Source: Bacillus crepusculi
GTDB lineage: Bacteria; Bacillota; Bacilli; Bacillales; Bacillaceae
Reading direction: 5' to 3'
Length of the DNA: 64,000 bases
NCBI RefSeq assembly: GCF_014764715.1
Contig: NZ_JACXXE010000005.1
Coordinates: 124,001-188,000, forward strand
Within the stretch, counting starts at the first letter, position 1; every line of letters starts with the position of its first letter. The position numbers were made by a program, and so were the translations under genes. Shown one piece after another: positions 55,860 to 64,000 of the stretch. Below the pieces are notes generated by a model. It was not told where the DNA came from. It saw nothing but the letters and a program-made list of their open reading frames with translations, and searched no databases.

Positions 55860-55913
55860 AATTTCATAAATAAATTTATTGAGTATAACACATAATAGAG
55901 GAGTGACCTGTTC

Positions 55914-56936
55914 ATGAAGGTAAAAGCAGCGATCAATGGATTTGGCAGAATTGGACGCATGGTCTTTAGAAAAGCAATGCTTGACGATCAAATTCAAATT
56001 GTAGCGGTGAACGCAAGCTATCCTGCCGAAACGCTAGCACATTTAATTAAATATGACACAAATCATGGACGTTACGAATGCGATGTGACAGCAGAAGATG
56101 ACGCTTTGATTGTGAATGGAAAAAGAGTGCTTTTGCTCAATAACAGAGACCCAAAGCAGCTTCCATGGGGAGAGCTTGGGATTGATATCGTTATAGAAGC
56201 TACAGGGAAATTTAATTCAAAAGATCAAGCGATGGGCCATATAGATGCTGGAGCGAAAAAAGTCGTTTTAACAGCTCCAGGTAAAAATGAAGACATTACG
56301 ATTGTGATGGGTGTCAATGAGGATGATCTTGATCCTGAAAAGCACGTCATTATTTCAAACGCATCCTGTACAACAAACTGTTTAGCGCCAGTTGTCAAGC
56401 TGTTAGATGATGAATTTGGCATCGAAAACGGCTTAATGACAACGGTTCATGCTTATACAAATGATCAAAAAAATATCGACAACCCGCATAAGGATTTGCG
56501 CCGGGCAAGAGCATGTGCTCAGTCCATCATTCCAACTACGACAGGTGCCGCTAAAGCGCTTTCTTTAGTGCTTCCGCACATGAAAGGGAAATTGCATGGG
56601 CTTGCGCTTCGCGTGCCAGTCTCAAATGTGTCGATGGTTGATCTTGTGGTCGACTTGAAAAAAGATGTGACCGTAGAAGAGGTAAATGCTGCCTTCTCAA
56701 ATGCATCAAAAACATCTCTTGCTGGTATTTTAGATTATACGGATGAACCGCTTGTTTCCACAGACTTTAACACAAATCCTTATTCAGCTGTCGTTGATGG
56801 ACTCACAACGATGGTGATGGATGATAGAAAAGTGAAAGTCCTTGCATGGTATGACAATGAATGGGGTTATTCATGCAGAGTGGTCGATCTTGTGAAGTTT
56901 GTTGGCTCAAAGATGAAAGAGCTTTCTGCTGTTTGA
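55914..56936 (+). CDS. gapB: Glyceraldehyde-3-phosphate dehydrogenase, gluconeogenic
   Basis: A 340-residue GAPDH for gluconeogenesis. INGFGRIGRMVFRKA is the dinucleotide loop. Where NAD-specific GapA has Asp near position 32, this protein reads NASYPAET (Ala34-Ser35), which fits the NADP preference of GapB. The catalytic Cys is in SNASCTTNCLAPVVK and the catalytic His in VHAYTNDQ. YDNEWGYSCRVVDL closes the C-domain. AGAGGAGTG precedes the ATG. In B. subtilis gapB and speD are read together and repressed by CcpN on glucose; both signals are seen here. Confidence 0.96.
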   Translation: MKVKAAINGFGRIGRMVFRKAMLDDQIQIVAVNASYPAETLAHLIKYDTNHGRYECDVTAEDDALIVNGKRVLLLNNRDPKQLPWGELGIDIVIEATGKFNSKDQAMGHIDAGAKKVVLTAPGKNEDITIVMGVNEDDLDPEKHVIISNASCTTNCLAPVVKLLDDEFGIENGLMTTVHAYTNDQKNIDNPHKDLRRARACAQSIIPTTTGAAKALSLVLPHMKGKLHGLALRVPVSNVSMVDLVVDLKKDVTVEEVNAAFSNASKTSLAGILDYTDEPLVSTDFNTNPYSAVVDGLTTMVMDDRKVKVLAWYDNEWGYSCRVVDLVKFVGSKMKELSAV

Positions 56937-56996
56937 AATGAAGAAGAAAAACGTCCCTTTTCAAGAAATGAGAGAAAATCCCACTAAAAACACAGC

Positions 56997-57025
56997 TTGC
57001 AAAATGGGTCTAAACAAAGTATACT
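56997..57025 (+). promoter_or_regulatory. SigA-type promoter of speD
   Basis: TTGCAA (56997-57002) and TATACT (57020-57025) are separated by 17 bp. A second TATACT (57063-57068) lacks a good -35. Confidence 0.7.
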
Positions 57026-57070
57026 ATCTTTCGTGAACTTCTTGTTCGCAGACTCATTCGGGTATACTTA

Positions 57071-57167
57071 AAGGGTTAGGACCTCTTAGGACTAACTTTC
57101 CCCCGTGGTATATGTCCGGTCCGGCTGCTTAGAACTTCACTCTTTTATTCTTGTTTAAGGGGGGTCC
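57071..57167 (+). ncRNA. Structured speD leader with possible sequestered ribosome-binding site
   Basis: GTTAG and CTAAC enclose a CCT/AGG pairing (57075-57096). GGACC (57079-57083) can also pair with GGTCC at 57118-57122 or with GGTCC at 57163-57167. A C run (57100-57104) is complementary to the G-rich ribosome-binding site (57159-57164). The alternative pairings suggest translational or riboswitch-like control; I cannot assign a known RNA family. Confidence 0.45.
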
Positions 57168-57170
57168 ATG

Positions 57171-57551
57171 ATGGAAACAATCGGACGTCACGTTATCTCT
57201 GAGTTATGGGGATGCGACTGTGATAAACTGAACGACATGGATTTTATTGAAAAAACGTTTGTAAATGCAGCTTTGAAATCAGGAGCTGAAGTAAGAGAGG
57301 TTGCTTTTCACAAATTTGCACCTCAAGGAGTAAGTGGAGTTGTCATTATTTCTGAATCTCATCTGACAATTCACAGCTTTCCTGAACATGGTTATGCGAG
57401 CATAGATGTCTATACTTGCGGCGACCTAGATCCGAATATCGCAGCAGATCATATCGGAGATGAACTAGGTGCTGAAACAAGAGAGAACATCGAAATTCCT
57501 CGAGGCATGGGACCTGTACAAGTGAAACAGGCACAAGCCAAAGCACTGTAA
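57171..57551 (+). CDS. speD: S-adenosylmethionine decarboxylase proenzyme
   Basis: The start at 57171 ([14 protein letters not shown]) gives 126 residues, equal to B. subtilis SpeD; the adjacent ATG at 57168 is an equally possible start. It decarboxylates S-adenosylmethionine to supply aminopropyl groups for spermidine. The chain self-cleaves at Glu62-Ser63 ([14 protein letters not shown]), Ser63 becoming the pyruvoyl group; His68 and Cys83 (YTCGD) are the conserved processing and catalytic residues. The ribosome-binding site is AAGGGGGG. It lies 234 bp after gapB. Confidence 0.96.
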   Translation: METIGRHVISELWGCDCDKLNDMDFIEKTFVNAALKSGAEVREVAFHKFAPQGVSGVVIISESHLTIHSFPEHGYASIDVYTCGDLDPNIAADHIGDELGAETRENIEIPRGMGPVQVKQAQAKAL

Positions 57552-57570
57552 ACATAAAAAAGATTGCAAT

Positions 57571-57618
57571 GGGAGCTGGCCAAAAGCATTGAATGCCTTT
57601 GTGTTATGCTCCTTTTTA
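57571..57618 (+). terminator. Terminator after speD
   Basis: GGAGC and GCTCC close a long loop containing a smaller GCAT/ATGC hairpin, followed by five T residues. Confidence 0.6.
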
Positions 57619-57735
57619 TATTTGTTTCATATATAACACCCAACATTCCCGAGCTTGTCTATACTTTTGTTCTAGGAAAACAAAGGTTTTTTTTATAAAA
57701 TAAAGAAGAGGCATAAAGGCAAAGGGGATGTGTGT

Positions 57736-58122
57736 ATGATTTTCGGACAAACATTCAAACAATTGATTTCAAACCATACGGAAACTTCTGACCATCATTC
57801 GGTGTCAGAGCTGAAAAGCCGTTACTACAAATCGACAAATGCACAAGCTTTTCAAGCGGTGGAAGCCATTCTTTCTCGAAACGATTCCTATCAAGTGACA
57901 TCTGTTTCAGCAGAACGAGGTGAAATCAGCGCAAACATACGAAAGCCGAAAAAAGCCTTTCTCGTAGCGACTGTCATTTCAATTCGTCCTTTTGAAACAG
58001 CTGTCGATTTTAACGTGACAACAGAAACGGCCCTGCCAACAGATTTTGGCTACAGTCGAAAGACCGTTTTGTCCCTTTATGAAGAACTAGACAAACAACT
58101 TCCAAGAATAGATCGGAGCTGA
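57736..58122 (+). CDS. Conserved hypothetical cytosolic protein
   Basis: The start at 57736 ([15 protein letters not shown]) with AAAGGGGATG upstream gives 128 residues. No transmembrane segment, signal peptide or known motif is seen. The C-terminal two thirds read as alternating beta strands ([44 protein letters not shown]), and the tail is helical ([17 protein letters not shown]). The gene ends 4 bp before nrdR, so it is probably co-transcribed with nrdR. I do not recognise it by name. Confidence 0.7.
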   Translation: MIFGQTFKQLISNHTETSDHHSVSELKSRYYKSTNAQAFQAVEAILSRNDSYQVTSVSAERGEISANIRKPKKAFLVATVISIRPFETAVDFNVTTETALPTDFGYSRKTVLSLYEELDKQLPRIDRS

Positions 58123-58126
58123 TGAA

Positions 58127-58585
58127 ATGAAATGTCCCACATGTCAGCACCTTGGCACAAGGGTGCTTGATTCAAGACCAGTAGATGAAGGGAAATCCAT
58201 CCGTCGTAGAAGAGAGTGCGAAAGCTGCCAATATCGCTTTACGACGTTTGAAAAGCTAGAGGAATTACCACTTATCGTGGTGAAAAAAGAAGGGATACGA
58301 GAAGAATTCAGCCGGGAAAAGATGCTGAGAGGGCTCATCAAAGCATGTGAAAAGCGTCCTGTCGCTTTGAAACAGCTGGAAGATGTTTGCTTTAACATCG
58401 AAAAAGAACTGCGTAATCAAGGCATATCAGAAGTCAAAAGTGAGCTTGTTGGTGAAATGGTGATGGACGAGCTGGCGAAAATTGATGAAGTGTCTTACGT
58501 CAGATTTGCTTCGGTTTACCGGCAGTTTAAAGACATCAATGTGTTTATTGACGAATTAAAAGATTTATTAAAAAAAGAACGCTAA
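58127..58585 (+). CDS. nrdR: Transcriptional repressor NrdR
   Basis: A 152-residue repressor of ribonucleotide reductase genes. The zinc ribbon has Cys3, Cys6, Cys31 and Cys34 (MKCPTCQ and CESCQ) and binds NrdR boxes. The ATP-cone domain (about 49-139) starts [24 protein letters not shown] and senses ATP/dATP. The length equals B. subtilis NrdR (YtcG). It lies upstream of dnaB, linking nucleotide supply to replication. Confidence 0.96.
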   Translation: MKCPTCQHLGTRVLDSRPVDEGKSIRRRRECESCQYRFTTFEKLEELPLIVVKKEGIREEFSREKMLRGLIKACEKRPVALKQLEDVCFNIEKELRNQGISEVKSELVGEMVMDELAKIDEVSYVRFASVYRQFKDINVFIDELKDLLKKER

Positions 58586-58617
58586 AAAAGAGCTGAAGAT
58601 TCTTCATGCTCTTTTTC
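58584..58617 (+). terminator. Terminator after nrdR
   Basis: AAAAAGAGC and GCTCTTTTT enclose a TGAAGA/TTCA inner stem. It overlaps the nrdR stop. Confidence 0.85.
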
Positions 58618-58686
58618 CTGCGTAAAGCGTAAAACGCAAAAAGAGTGTACAATGGAAACAATCGTATTCAGGGGGAGGATCAGCAT

Positions 58687-60111
58687 ATGACAGAGCATTG
58701 GAAGGAAGTGCTAGCCGTCGATCCGTATGTCGTCAAAAGCGCTTCGTTGCTCGGTGACATCGATAGACAGCTCATCACTCTTTTATATCAGCCGCTCATT
58801 GGCATGTCCGCTTTCAGCTTGTACATGACGCTGTGGGGAGAGCTGGAACAAAATCGCATGTGGGGCAAGCCAGCACCTCATCGGCAGCTTATGGTCATGC
58901 TGCAAACGAATTTAAATGATATTTTTGAGGAACGTTTAAAGCTTGAAGCGATCGGTTTACTCCGCACATATGAACAGGAAACGGAAGAGGGCAGACTGTT
59001 TACATATGAGCTTGTGCCGCCGCTAAGGCCTGATGAGTTTTTCCAAGACGGTATGCTGAATGTCCTGCTCTATCATCGTGTAGAAAAAGCAAAATATATG
59101 CAGCTTCGTGATTATTTTTCTTATCCAGGTGTTCCAGCAGAAGCGAAGAATATCTCGCGGTCATTTGAAGAAGTCTTTCACGTATTGCAGCCAGGCGAAC
59201 GTAAGATGACAGAAGAAATCAATCAGGCGTCATCGCTAGATGCGGGCTATGAATATGTGACGGTGGGATCTAGTCAGCCTGCACCGCTTTCAGACGAATC
59301 CTTTGATTTTGATCTACTGCTAGCGGGCATGTCTGACATGATGATTCCAAGGAAGGCTTTGACAAAGCAGGTGAAAGAGACGATTAAGAAGTTAGCTGTT
59401 GTATACGGCATCACCCCGCTGCAAATGCAAAATATTGTAGCGGGCGCCTGCGGTTCGGATCAAATGATCTCAACAGAAGAGCTAAGAAAGGCTGCAAGAG
59501 ACTGGTATCAAATTGAATACAGAGGCGAACAGCCGAAACTGATTGATCAAAAACAGCCAAGACATTTACGCCATGATGCTTCCAAGACGCCGGCGGCAGA
59601 TACACCTGATGCCAGATTGATCGAAAAGCTAAATCATATTTCGCCTAGGGAGCTGCTAAAAGATATGGCAGATGGCATTGAGCCAACGTATGCCGACTTA
59701 AGAATTGTCGAAGATATCATGCTTGAGCAGCAGCTAGAACCAGGTGTCATGAACGTTCTGATCTACTATACATTACTGAAAACAGATATGAAGCTGTCCA
59801 AAACATATATGCAAAAAATCGCTGCCCATTGGGTGAGAAAGAAAATTAAAACGGTTGCGGCAGCCATGGAAATTGCCAAAGAAGAGAACAGGCAAATGAC
59901 AGAGTGGGCGCAGCAGAAAAAGCAGCGAAGCACATATGGATCAGGAAAAGTCGTCCGCGAGGAGAAACTGCCTGACTGGATGAAAGAAACTGAAACGAAA
60001 GAACAGCCGGCAAAGGAACAAGCTGACAGTTTGTCTACAGAGGATCTCGAACGAGAAAAGGAAAAACTGTTAGATCAGTTTAAAAATATGAAAAAATACA
60101 ATGCACATTAA
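58687..60111 (+). CDS. dnaB: Replication initiation/membrane attachment protein DnaB
   Basis: The start at 58687 (MTEHWKEVLAVDPYV) with GGGGAGGAT upstream gives 474 residues (B. subtilis 472). This is the Firmicute DnaB loader, not the helicase: with DnaD and DnaI it loads the DnaC helicase at oriC and at restart forks, and attaches the origin to the membrane. Two DDBH domains are visible in outline: DDBH1 (about 1-120) and DDBH2 (about 310-400), the latter with the conserved YTLLKTDMKLSKTYMQKIAAHWVRKKI. A charged C-terminal tail follows. dnaI starts 17 bp later in the same operon. Confidence 0.93.
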   Translation: MTEHWKEVLAVDPYVVKSASLLGDIDRQLITLLYQPLIGMSAFSLYMTLWGELEQNRMWGKPAPHRQLMVMLQTNLNDIFEERLKLEAIGLLRTYEQETEEGRLFTYELVPPLRPDEFFQDGMLNVLLYHRVEKAKYMQLRDYFSYPGVPAEAKNISRSFEEVFHVLQPGERKMTEEINQASSLDAGYEYVTVGSSQPAPLSDESFDFDLLLAGMSDMMIPRKALTKQVKETIKKLAVVYGITPLQMQNIVAGACGSDQMISTEELRKAARDWYQIEYRGEQPKLIDQKQPRHLRHDASKTPAADTPDARLIEKLNHISPRELLKDMADGIEPTYADLRIVEDIMLEQQLEPGVMNVLIYYTLLKTDMKLSKTYMQKIAAHWVRKKIKTVAAAMEIAKEENRQMTEWAQQKKQRSTYGSGKVVREEKLPDWMKETETKEQPAKEQADSLSTEDLEREKEKLLDQFKNMKKYNAH

Positions 60112-60128
60112 TGTGAGGTGAGATGGAG

Positions 60129-61058
60129 ATGAAACCGATCGGTCGTTCATTTGAACAGCTAAAAGGACGAGTAGATTTTCGCGTGAGATACAATCAGATT
60201 AAAGAAAGTGTGTTAGCTGATAAAGATGTAAAAGCCTTTTTAAAGGAGCATCAAGAAGAGATACAAGAAGATATGATCAATCGTAGCTTGAATCGGCTCT
60301 TTGAATACGTTCAGCAATCAAAAGGCTGCTCTTACTGCTTAGAGGAAGAGAACGTAAATGCCATTTTAGATGGATATCACCCGAAGCTTGTGATCAAAGG
60401 TCAGAGTATTGATATTGAGTATTCCCCTTGTCCAGTCAAGCTACGGCTCGATAGACAGAAGAAACAGCAAGAGCTGATGAAAAGCATGTACATTCCGCAA
60501 AATGTTCTTCAAGCGACCTTCGCTGATCTGAACGTCACGGGAAGACAAGAGGTCATCCAAAAAGTAGGTCAATTCCTGCAAAGCTATGATGAGACGGGTA
60601 AAGGAAAAGGCTTGTATTTACACGGTAAGTTTGGGGTAGGGAAAACATTTATTCTCGCAGCGATTGCGCAGCAGCTAGCGGAAAAAGAATACCCATCTCT
60701 CCTTGTATACGTGCCTGAATTTGTAAGAGAGTTAAAAAATTCGTTAGCCGATCATACACTGGAACAGAAGCTGAATATGGTCAAATCAACGCCTATCTTA
60801 ATGCTTGATGATATTGGGGCAGAGTCGATGACAAGCTGGGTACGAGATGAACTGCTCGGAACGATCTTACAATATCGCATGGCAGAGCAGCTACCGACCT
60901 TCTTCTCTTCTAATTTCTCACCGAGTGAACTCAAGCATCACTTTACGTACTCACAGCGCGGAGAAAAAGAAGAGGTCAAAGCAGCTCGCTTAATGGAACG
61001 CATTCTCTATTTAGCAGAGCCAGTTGTGCTTGAAGGAGAAAATCGCCGTCATTTATAA
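60129..61058 (+). CDS. dnaI: Primosomal helicase loader DnaI
   Basis: The start at 60129 (MKPIGRSFEQLKGR) is favoured because AGGTGAG is then 7 bp away; ATG at 60123 is possible (311 residues). DnaI is an AAA+ ATPase that loads the replicative helicase DnaC. The N-terminal zinc-binding domain (about 1-110) carries CSYC and a later CPVK with the His in GYHPKL. The AAA+ domain has Walker A HGKFGVGKT (about 175-183), Walker B LMLDDIGAES, sensor 1 FFSSNFSPSELKHHF and a C-terminal arginine-rich stretch. Confidence 0.95.
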   Translation: MKPIGRSFEQLKGRVDFRVRYNQIKESVLADKDVKAFLKEHQEEIQEDMINRSLNRLFEYVQQSKGCSYCLEEENVNAILDGYHPKLVIKGQSIDIEYSPCPVKLRLDRQKKQQELMKSMYIPQNVLQATFADLNVTGRQEVIQKVGQFLQSYDETGKGKGLYLHGKFGVGKTFILAAIAQQLAEKEYPSLLVYVPEFVRELKNSLADHTLEQKLNMVKSTPILMLDDIGAESMTSWVRDELLGTILQYRMAEQLPTFFSSNFSPSELKHHFTYSQRGEKEEVKAARLMERILYLAEPVVLEGENRRHL

Positions 61059-61091
61059 AAGCGTACGTCACATGAAGGAGGAGCGGATGAG

Positions 61092-61730
61092 ATGAACAAA
61101 AGAAAATGGCTGCTTTTTCTCGTGATTGGTGTTCTCGCTGCTACGCTATGGTGGCTGAATAAACAGCATCTTCAGCTCGCGCCGAAAGATGTGAAGAATT
61201 GGATCCTTCAATTTGGGATGCTGGCACCCTTTGTTTTTCTTTTTTTATCCCTTTTTCGCCCGTTTGTTCTTGTTCCTCTCACTGTCTTTTCACTAGCAGC
61301 AGGCTTGGCATTCGGCAGTGTACTTGGGACCATTTATGCCCTCGTTGGTGCTACCGCCGGGGCAACAGGCTCTTTCCTGCTTGCTTCAACCTTCCGTTCA
61401 AAGAAGAATGAAACGAATGAAAGCGGCCGGAAGCTGAAGGCGGTGACGTCCCGTATTCAGGAGCATGGGTTTCTTTATATTTTGTTATTGCGTATTGCAC
61501 CTATTCATTTTGATTTTGTCAGCTATGCGGCAGCAGCATCGCATGCGAAATATCGTGCGTTTGCCGCAGCGACCTTTTTAGGCTTAATACCGGGTACAGT
61601 TGCGTTAAATGTCCTCGGATCAAGCTTTGTGAGCGGTAATTATGCCGCCTTAGCGATTGTTTGTTTGATTTATTTGATCTTTATCTCTGTACCATTCATC
61701 TTAAAAAGAAAGATGCCTGATTTATTTTAG
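61092..61730 (+). CDS. ytxB: TVP38/TMEM64-family membrane protein YtxB
   Basis: A 212-residue membrane protein of the DedA/VTT superfamily (B. subtilis YtxB, 213). Six hydrophobic segments include the family core: FRPFVLVPLTVFSLAAGLAFG (about residues 56-76), AGATGSFLLAS and the LLLRIAPIHFDFVSYAAAAS segment (about 134-153). The C-terminal helix precedes a basic end. Family members are proposed to move lipids between bilayer leaflets; that is not shown for YtxB. AAGGAGGAG precedes the ATG. A terminator overlaps its 3' end. Confidence 0.87.
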   Translation: MNKRKWLLFLVIGVLAATLWWLNKQHLQLAPKDVKNWILQFGMLAPFVFLFLSLFRPFVLVPLTVFSLAAGLAFGSVLGTIYALVGATAGATGSFLLASTFRSKKNETNESGRKLKAVTSRIQEHGFLYILLLRIAPIHFDFVSYAAAASHAKYRAFAAATFLGLIPGTVALNVLGSSFVSGNYAALAIVCLIYLIFISVPFILKRKMPDLF

Positions 61731-61745
61731 GCGTCTATTTTTTAT
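61711..61745 (+). terminator. Terminator overlapping the ytxB stop codon
   Basis: AGATGCCT (61711-61718) and AGGCGTCT (61729-61736) form an 8-bp stem with a G-U pair, followed by a T-rich tail. The TAG stop lies in the stem. Confidence 0.8.
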
Positions 61746-61791
61746 GTTTCCCCCATATATATGTAACAGATGTCGTTAGGGGGGGACAAAC

Positions 61792-62661
61792 ATGCTTGAA
61801 ATAATCTTTGAAGATGAATATGATACCGCCGCTTTTTTACATCTTGCTGAACACTTGGACAGTCGGCATCACATGTCAATTCAACAAGGGAAGAACCGGC
61901 TTCTCATAGAGGCGAAGGAATCAAAAGAAGCACTTGAGCACATCGTGCGGCCATTACTGGTTCACTTTTTTTTGGAATGCAAAGAAAACGAGCGCATGCG
62001 TAGCATCCTTGAAAACACATACTTATTTAAAGATCCCGAAGAGCAGCACCAAATTCTTTCAATCGCTCATAGTATCATGAACGGGGATTTAGACGATATT
62101 CCCGGCATTCATCAAGACCCGTCAAGAGAAGACCTGTTAAAAAAGGAGCTTGAGACAATTTCTTTACAGCAAGGAATATTTTCAATTGGTTCATTTATGA
62201 CCTTTAGGCTGTCAGAGTATGACCGGCGGCTGAAAAACTATGTTGAAGTGTCCATTGAAGAATACAAAATGGAACAAGAATATCAAAACTTTATTCAATC
62301 CCTTCGAGACTATGTCATGGCAAGAAAGCCCAAGCTCGAAAAGGTACATGTTGTGCATCAGGACCGCCTGGTGATTTGGGAATTTCGCTACGCTTCTGAG
62401 CGTGATCAAAAACAATACATAGACAGACAGTTTGTAAGAGAGCATCCAATGTATATTGATTCACAGCTGATTGCACCACTCGTATCCATTGCACCGCAAA
62501 AGATTGCCCTGTTTACAAATGACACAGGGCACTCGATGGTGCAAACCATCCAAAATATTTTTCAGGAACGGGTCGAGGTGTTCCCGCCTCATTCGTTTGA
62601 TGAACAAAATGTTCAATTTGTTCATGACCATTTGGAAAAGAAAAGTGAAAAGCTTTCTTGA
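61792..62661 (+). CDS. ytxC: Putative sporulation protein YtxC
   Basis: A 289-residue cytoplasmic protein of the YtxC family (B. subtilis 281). It is largely helical, with a charged start (MLEIIFEDEYDTAAFLHLAEHL), a central FMTFRLSEYDRRLKNYVEVSIEEYKMEQEYQNFIQSLRDYV stretch that is the most conserved part, and a mixed alpha/beta C-terminal third. No catalytic motif or membrane segment. The family is restricted to endospore formers, which is the only clue to function. AGGGGGGAC precedes the ATG. The thrS promoter overlaps its stop codon. Confidence 0.85.
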   Translation: MLEIIFEDEYDTAAFLHLAEHLDSRHHMSIQQGKNRLLIEAKESKEALEHIVRPLLVHFFLECKENERMRSILENTYLFKDPEEQHQILSIAHSIMNGDLDDIPGIHQDPSREDLLKKELETISLQQGIFSIGSFMTFRLSEYDRRLKNYVEVSIEEYKMEQEYQNFIQSLRDYVMARKPKLEKVHVVHQDRLVIWEFRYASERDQKQYIDRQFVREHPMYIDSQLIAPLVSIAPQKIALFTNDTGHSMVQTIQNIFQERVEVFPPHSFDEQNVQFVHDHLEKKSEKLS

Positions 62662-62685
62662 TTTTCACGAAAAAACGTTTTATAA
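62657..62685 (+). promoter_or_regulatory. SigA promoter of thrS
   Basis: TTGATT (62657-62662) and TATAAT (62680-62685) are separated by 17 bp. The -35 overlaps the ytxC stop codon. Confidence 0.85.
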
Positions 62686-62691
62686 TACGGT

Positions 62692-62975
62692 GTAACTTCA
62701 TACAGAGACCGTATTGATAAGGACATGAACAAATGAACACCCGCTTAAAGAGAGGGAAGCCGTGGCTGAAAGCTTCCTAGCAGAGGACCATTTGCTTTAC
62801 CACCTTTGAACATCAGCTGTGAACTTGTTTAGTAATAGCTGACGGGAATTCCCGTTATCGAACCACAAGCCGTATTTGCTTATGAAAAAGCAAGCTGCAA
62901 ATACGGGAAAAAGGGTGGAACCACGATTCCGTTTATTCAACCTCGTCCCTTTCCAGGGGGCGGGGTTTTTATATT
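62692..62975 (+). ncRNA. T-box leader of thrS (tRNA-Thr-responsive)
   Basis: The leader ends with the T-box AGGGTGGAACCACG (62912-62925), whose TGGA can pair with an uncharged NCCA end. The probable specifier codon is ACC (62799-62801), followed by A and CCTT (62803-62806), which pairs with AAGG (62719-62722) to close Stem I. The AGAGAGGGAAGC and GGCTGAAAGC segments match Stem I internal motifs. The terminator is CGTCCCT...AGGGGGCG with five T residues (62944-62970). Uncharged tRNA-Thr should prevent termination. Confidence 0.9.
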
Positions 62976-62998
62976 GCCAAAAAAAGGAGTGACCAGAG

Positions 62999-64000
62999 AT
63001 GTCAGAACACATTCAACTTACATTTCCAGATGGAGCAGTCAAGGAGTTTGACAAAACAGCCACAACAGAAGACATCGCGGCATCAATTAGCCCGGGCCTA
63101 AAGAAAAAAGCGCTTGCCGGTAAATTGAACGGCAAAGAAATAGATCTGCGTACGCCGCTTTTAGAAAGTGGAACAATCGAGATCATCACAGATAAAAGTG
63201 ATGAAGCACTTGATATTATGCGCCACAGTACAGCGCATTTACTTGCGCAGGCGATTAAACGTATTTACGGAAAAGAGCATCACGTCCAGTTTGGTGTAGG
63301 TCCTGTGATCGAAAATGGGTTCTACTACGATGTCGACATTGATGTTGCAATTACACCTGAAGACCTACCAAAGATTGAAAAAGAAATGAAAAAAATCATT
63401 AACAGCAATCTGCCAATTGAGCGCATTGAAGTATCAAGAGAAGAAGCGAAAAAACGCTTTGAAGAGATCGGTGATAAACTGAAGCTTGAACTATTAGAGG
63501 CGATACCAGAAGGCGAAGCTGTTACCATTTATGAGCAAGGTGAATTCTTTGACCTATGCCGCGGAATTCACTTACCGTCTACAGGGAAAATCAAAGAGTT
63601 TAAGCTGCTTAGCCTTGCAGGTGCATACTGGAGAGGTGACAGTAACAATCAAATGCTTCAGCGTATTTACGGGACAGCTTTTTTCAACAAAGAAGATTTA
63701 AATGAACATTTACGTCTGCTTGAAGAAGCAAAAGAACGAGATCACCGTAAACTTGGAAAAGAACTGAAGCTGTTTGCGAACTCTCAAAAGGTAGGTCAAG
63801 GACTTCCGCTTTGGCTGCCAAAAGGGGCAACAATCCGCCGCGTGATCGAGCGTTATATTGTGGATAAAGAAGTGCGTCTTGGCTATGAGCATGTGTATAC
63901 ACCAGTTCTTGCAAGTGTCGAATTGTATAAAACATCGGGCCACTGGGCGCATTATCAAGAGGACATGTTCCCAGTGATGGAGATGGACAACGAAGATCTT
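62999..64000 (+). CDS. thrS: Threonyl-tRNA synthetase, N-terminal half
   Basis: The frame starts at 62999 ([17 protein letters not shown]) with AAAGGAG upstream and is open to the right edge, so 334 codons of an expected 640 or so are present. It charges tRNA-Thr. The N-terminal TGS domain (about 3-64) has [22 protein letters not shown]; the editing domain (about 70-225) has [15 protein letters not shown] with the HxxxH motif and the CRGIHLPST segment; motif 1 of the class II catalytic core begins near [15 protein letters not shown]. Its position beside ytxC matches B. subtilis thrS rather than thrZ. Confidence 0.97.
   Translation, partial: MSEHIQLTFPDGAVKEFDKTATTEDIAASISPGLKKKALAGKLNGKEIDLRTPLLESGTIEIITDKSDEALDIMRHSTAHLLAQAIKRIYGKEHHVQFGVGPVIENGFYYDVDIDVAITPEDLPKIEKEMKKIINSNLPIERIEVSREEAKKRFEEIGDKLKLELLEAIPEGEAVTIYEQGEFFDLCRGIHLPSTGKIKEFKLLSLAGAYWRGDSNNQMLQRIYGTAFFNKEDLNEHLRLLEEAKERDHRKLGKELKLFANSQKVGQGLPLWLPKGATIRRVIERYIVDKEVRLGYEHVYTPVLASVELYKTSGHWAHYQEDMFPVMEMDNEDL

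Overview
The window is a low-GC Firmicute chromosome segment from the genus Bacillus. Gene content, protein lengths and order from sppA to thrS follow the Bacillus subtilis region ytdI-sppA-ytfJ-tpx-ackA-argGH-ytoI-nrnA-dnaE-accDA-pfkA-pyk-citZ-icd-mdh-phoPR-polA-mutM-coaE-gapB-speD-nrdR-dnaBI-thrS. The des/desKR and yxd/yxeB loci, which are elsewhere in B. subtilis, lie beside this block, so I favour a member of the B. pumilus group; that species-level guess is an inference. No rRNA, tRNA, CRISPR array, prophage or insertion sequence was seen. A T-box leader is the only clear RNA element.

Bases 1-15.3 kb are the most variable part. They hold the 3' end of an acyl-CoA synthetase (ytcI-like), a LysE-type exporter, a divergent MarR regulator and quinone-reductase-type flavoprotein, an amidohydrolase, a Yxd-type peptide-antibiotic module (permease, ATPase, histidine kinase, response regulator) beside a Fur-controlled siderophore-binding lipoprotein (yxeB-like), the cold-shock membrane-fluidity system des-desK-desR, a DbpA-type RNA helicase and a second NAD kinase. 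From memory, ytcI and ytdI are neighbours in B. subtilis, so about 14 kb of extra genes sit between them here.

From 15.7 to 31.8 kb are sppA, yteJ, ytfI, ytfJ, tpx, ytxK, ackA (with a near-ideal cre site), moaB, argGH (with tandem ARG boxes), a kinase-fold protein with altered catalytic motifs, ytkK, ytkL, ytoI, ytpI, nrnA and the sporulation pair ytrH-ytrI with a SigE-type promoter.

From 31.9 to 48 kb is central metabolism: dnaE, malic enzyme ytsJ, the carboxyltransferase pair accDA, glycolytic pfkA-pyk and the TCA operon citZ-icd-mdh. Together these genes set the flow of pyruvate and acetyl-CoA: Pyk and YtsJ make pyruvate, AccDA diverts acetyl-CoA to fatty acids, AckA to acetate and CitZ to the TCA cycle. 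From 48 to 64 kb are phoPR, the repair and replication genes polA, mutM, dnaB and dnaI, plus coaE, the gluconeogenic gapB, speD, nrdR, ytxB, ytxC and the 5' half of thrS.

I found no convincing new multigene system. The observations most worth following are non-coding: leader RNAs with competing or stable hairpins before speD, citZ, icd and polA, and a 13-bp perfect hairpin between yxdK and yxdL that also resembles a Bce-type regulator operator.
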